Shown piece after piece: positions 60,491 to 64,000 of a DNA stretch of 64,000 bases. Source of the DNA: Metopolophium dirhodum (lineage: Eukaryota; Arthropoda; Insecta; Hemiptera; Aphididae); the NCBI RefSeq assembly GCF_019925205.1, contig NC_083565.1:4817001-4881000 (forward strand). Direction: 5' to 3'. The notes beneath the pieces are model-generated. The model did not search any database. It saw nothing but the letters and a program-made list of their open reading frames with translations, and was not told the origin of the DNA. The position numbers and the translations under genes are program-made. Position 1 is the first letter of the stretch. Each line of letters starts with the position of its first letter.

Positions 60491-60779
60491 CAACACAATA
60501 TAATATGTGTTTGAATTAAATTAACAACTAACATAAATAATCATATCATCATCGGCAATGATTAATACACAATCCACACAGCCGTACATATGCACACAAA
60601 ATCAATAAACAAAAGATATGGCATACAATAGAAATATGAAAACCATTAATGAAAAATTCTATGACTCACTTACTATGACGCGTATAAACCGCGAATCGTG
60701 CATTAAATAGAAAAGTATAGACAAAAGTCTACCACAGTGTATAAGACTGCTACAGTGTACAACTACCTAGGTACAAGAC

Positions 60780-60925
60780 GAAAGGAAGATTCAGCCACCA
60801 CTTAAGAAGCCCGACTGTGATCGTGAGACCCACCACCACCACAGGTGCTGCAGTGATCCGCCAGTTCACCGACCATGGGACCCGAGGAGGAAAGGCAATC
60901 CGCTCAACATCGTAACCGAGGTAAA
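60780..60925 (+). other. Possible 5' UTR plus short first coding exon
   Basis: A GC-richer block contains an ATG at 60874-60876 in near-ideal context (accgaccATGGG). It is followed by about 15 codons (MGPEEERQSAQHRN) and then CGAG|GTAAAA at about 60921, a fair splice donor. No downstream exon is recognisable in the window. A cttaataaagctggttta stretch at 61063 could instead end a non-coding transcript. Speculative. Confidence 0.25.
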
Positions 60926-61886
60926 ATATTTAGCACATATACTAATCACGCCGTAACTATCGGGTTTATGATTGTTATATATTAATGTATTATATATTTC
61001 CGTTTTATGTGTATATTATATTATAATATGTGTAGTAGGTATACGGTATACGTCAAGAACGGCTTAATAAAGCTGGTTTATTATTATTGATTATACTACT
61101 TATATAATATTTTCTTTGCGTAATAATATGTATAAAGCATACATAAATAAAACACTATTACAAGGTCAGGGTGGATAAATGTTTGTTATAATATATTTAT
61201 ATATATTATTATTTATTATAAATGTATTTATTATTACATTGTATACATTTGTATCGAACTTGTAAGAAAACTGTCAGTTATTGTGTATGCCATTTTAATT
61301 TTTGAGTTCTGAGTTTAATTTTTTTTTGTTACTCACCATGAATAAGATTGTATGAACATCGGACGCTCAGCGATCTATGATGAATCAGTCGTTATCGTGA
61401 CCTCCGTTTTGATTTTCAGAAACAAATGGTTTGTGTAAAAACCGGAATTATGTGACGAACACTCCAATGGATGGTTTATAAAGGTACCTACCTATATTAA
61501 TTTACTTAGATTTGTATCATTATCGGAATTATATAATTGACTTCACGGCACTAAAAACGACTGGTCACTTTATAGTTGGGCATCCATTATATCTTATCGT
61601 GTCCTCCCTCTGTGTAAAGTTAGAGAATTTTATAAATTTGTAATTTCATAATTGTGTTAATAATATAATTAAGAACCATTAAAACTTATAAGTTTTATAA
61701 ATCAAAGGATATAAAATACTTTGATTTTTAAAAAAAACATAAAATACTATTTTTAACTTTTTAAGTATGTCTTTACCATAGGTAAGACATAGGCAAGAAA
61801 CCTAAGATATGATATATCAATTTTCATCTTACCATATATTATACAGGTTGAGTTATTGGAACGACAAAAAAGGGCTTGCGTAGATA

Positions 61887-61920
61887 TTAAAATATAGAGT
61901 GGTAGATCTCTATATTTTAA
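61887..61920. repeat. Perfect hairpin with 13-bp arms
   Basis: ttaaaatatagag (61887-61899) and ctctatattttaa (61908-61920) are exact complements with an 8-base loop. Confidence 0.9.
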
Positions 61921-62145
61921 CAAAGCCATGAGTAAGTGTAAAAAATTTATATTAAAAATGTATGTATAAAATTTTCTATATTTATATTGTATAATTTTTC
62001 CAATATTTTAAATATTTATAAAATAATGATAACGACGATAATAGATGATAATTATTAATCATGAAATATGATACCAGATTTGTGATACCACGGGATCACG
62101 AAATTGTTGATATGCTATCATTTAATGGCTATCAAGTATCAATGA

Positions 62146-62212
62146 CATAGATAATATAATATATTATCTATGATCAATGATCATATCACAGAATTATAAT
62201 ATTATTCTGTGA
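62146..62212. repeat. Two adjacent hairpins
   Basis: The first has arms catagataatat and atattatctatg around aat (62146-62172). The second has tcacagaat (62187-62195) and attctgtga (62204-62212) around an 8-base loop. The pair sits in AT-rich DNA with no gene nearby. Confidence 0.85.
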
Positions 62213-63360
62213 TCATATTAATTATTAGAATAATATTTATAATAATAATATTATAGGTAGTCGCTGTCAACTGTCCAGGTTTAATATCTTTTTTCTATTC
62301 TGTACTCTGTGCGGGAGAAAACCGTTTTATTTAGGTACTATTGTTTTTTGTTTAAAATGTCAGAAAAGAGAAAGACTCTCGATGATTTTTCTATTTAATT
62401 ATTTTAATTTGTATAATACAATTTATTTACTTCATATTAATGATAATATTAAATTGTACATACAATTTTGATCGAGGAACTGGAATTAAGTAATAAGTTG
62501 TAAATAAATTTTCAAGGGAAACGAGGGATTTTGACATTTTGTAGAAAGTTTGAAACTTTCCTGATTAGTTTTGCACCCCCTGAATTTTAGCGAAATTACG
62601 CCTATGAGTAAGTGGGCGATATATCATCTAATTTATAGACAAATTAATAGCAGAAAAATAATATATCGATCGGTATTATATGTAAGTGATCCAGGGGCGT
62701 CTTCAGGTCAAATCCATGGGGGGGCGAAAAATTTTTACTTGAATACTGCTTTTAACAATTAACAAAATTTATAAAATGTATTCATCTATTAGAAAAAACA
62801 GAACATCGCATGACGTACGGGGGAAATCGCCACCATCAACCACCTCTCCCCACTCAGGGACGCGACAGAAGTGACCTAACCGAATAATGAAACAAATTAG
62901 ACAATATTTCAAGACGATTCAGTCACAATATGTGTTTTCCACCAAATATGGCGTATTTTATGCTAGTTGTACCAAAATCTTAATATTTTTTATTGAATAA
63001 AACTTTTTAATATATATTTGAATTTGTCATACAGTTATAACGACTTTTCTACTTTTTTTAAATTGAACTTTTTAACCATTTAAAATTAGATTTTTAAGTT
63101 TTGAATATTGTGCACAGGTGGGAGCGTTTCGATATTTCTTTTACACTATTTTTCACACACACCAATAATTACTTACTACACTCTCATTTACACGACACGT
63201 GTGAACACACACATTGATGATTGTCTATATCTAACCCCTTATAAACGGTCGGTATTAAATATCCTTAAAATAATCTATTTTATTGAGTATATTATAATTC
63301 AAAATCAACTATCTTTTCAGGAATTTAACACAGAAAAACATACTATTTGTTGAAATAGGA
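62213..63360. other. AT-rich region with relic transposon ends
   Basis: gcaccccctgaattttagcg at 62573 followed by aaattacgcctatgag, and ggggcgtcttcaggtcaaat at 62694 followed by a G run, look like ends of small DNA elements like those at 30.35 and 46.2 kb. No complementary partner was found. No gene supported. Confidence 0.4.
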
Positions 63361-63362
63361 CG

Positions 63363-63553
63363 TTATGACGTTATTACCCAACACACCTAAATATCTTCCC
63401 CCTAATAGTACTGCAAATGACACTGCAAATCAATCTAAATCTAACTTAGCTACACAACTTTCCTCTTTCATTTCTGAGTTCAAATTAATAATAAATCCAC
63501 TCATATCGTTACTTACAACTGTAATAAATAAACTTATAATCAATGTAAACTGA
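63363..63553 (+). pseudogene. Possible LINE ORF1 C-terminal fragment
   Basis: The frame reads SKSNLATQLSSFISEFKLII then NPLISLLTTVINKLI and stops at 63551-63553. This Ser/Asn/Gln-rich lead into an amphipathic SFI..F...I.PLI.LL..VI.KL helix resembles the end of jockey-type ORF1 proteins as I recall them. There is no good upstream continuation and no clear ORF2 after it. The match is from memory and could be wrong; the AT-rich background also favours Leu/Ile. Confidence 0.35.
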
Positions 63554-64000
63554 AAAAAACTAAATTTAATCATAACTAAAAGATTTGCTAACCTAAATTC
63601 ATGCAGTTGCGAAAGAACGTCATCATTCCCCGGCTTTATATGATAAAGCGTGACGTGTATCCACTATCAAAATGCCAAGCGAAAAAATTAAAAGTTAATG
63701 TGATTGCTTAAAATAGAAAAAGACTATGAGAAGACACTATTGAAAAATTATAAAATCGCTAACAAAATTTCTGGAAAAATTCAAAGATTATTATCAGTGC
63801 TCGTCCCCATCCCAAAATTATTGTCATCTGGGATGCCAGTATCCTGCATTTCCGGTGTGGCAAAAAAAAAATGATCCGTAAGAATTTAAAGTAAAATTAT
63901 AGCAAACAATCAAAAAACACAGTGTAGTAGTTCTCATACAGTTATTGACATTGATTAAATACCATTAATTGGTAATAAAAATTGGGTAAGTAGGTAACCG
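63554..64000. other. Window end, nothing recognised
   Basis: No open frame of note and no clear repeat boundary. If 63363-63553 is LINE ORF1, this is where ORF2 should begin, but no endonuclease motif is visible. Confidence 0.45.

Noticed and set aside
1..64000. CRISPR array, operons, prokaryotic defence systems or viral genes
   Set aside because: No regularly spaced repeats with unique spacers, no clustered co-directional frames and no viral proteins were seen; the spliced COPI gene shows this is eukaryotic nuclear DNA.

Overview
This is an AT-rich stretch of animal nuclear DNA, most likely from an aphid (Hemiptera, Aphididae). The assignment is inference. It rests on spliced insect-type exons, the AT-rich background with GC-rich pockets where CpG is not depleted, eight copies of the palindromic decamer TAGGTACCTA, and a dense load of insect transposon relics. 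There are no prokaryotic-style operons, no CRISPR array, and no intact rRNA or tRNA gene that I can see.

The window is nearly a gene desert. Only two genes are supported. At the left edge (341-1676, + strand) are the last four coding exons of epsilon-COP, a subunit of the COPI vesicle coat. At 24175-24684 (+ strand) lies a compact, uninterrupted open reading frame of 169 codons that I do not recognise. It sits at the front of a GC-rich island (about 24.1-25.6 kb) and ends in a basic stretch and a triple cysteine. Two more GC/CpG-rich zones (37.2-39.5 kb and 42.4-42.65 kb) and a possible short first exon near 60.87 kb look like promoters or 5' exons, but no gene can be assigned to them.

Most of the rest is mobile DNA and decayed AT-rich sequence. 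The best element is a complete hAT transposon (5184-7717) with matching terminal inverted repeats, a perfect 8-bp target duplication (atatagac) and a BED-finger transposase broken by one frameshift. A 702-bp non-autonomous Helitron lies at 22672-23373, with a decayed minus-strand relative at 56.03-56.36 kb. Short inverted-repeat elements (MITE-like) lie at about 2.34-2.84, 8.76-9.35, 30.35-30.52, 49.72-50.57 and 58.68-58.87 kb. Relics of LINE retrotransposons occur near 3.4-3.8, 8.14-8.75, 51.0-51.6, 60.34-60.49 and perhaps 63.36-63.55 kb. A 5S-rRNA-like SINE head lies near 2.95 kb and a tRNA-like SINE head on the minus strand near 31.35 kb.

A modular repeat family runs through the window, marked by the core GATTCTGAGCG or its complement CGCTCAGAATC. 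Copies lie near 11.0, 15.0-16.2, 22.1-22.4, 23.65-23.85, 26.0-27.16, 44.2 and 51.85-52.57 kb. Its modules occur in both orientations and in different orders. Several near-perfect palindromes (notably 34563-34617) are not explained by any coding feature.

No gene cluster or pathway is visible. The two genes are unrelated and separated by about 22 kb of repeats. All family names come from reading translations and termini by eye; no database was searched.
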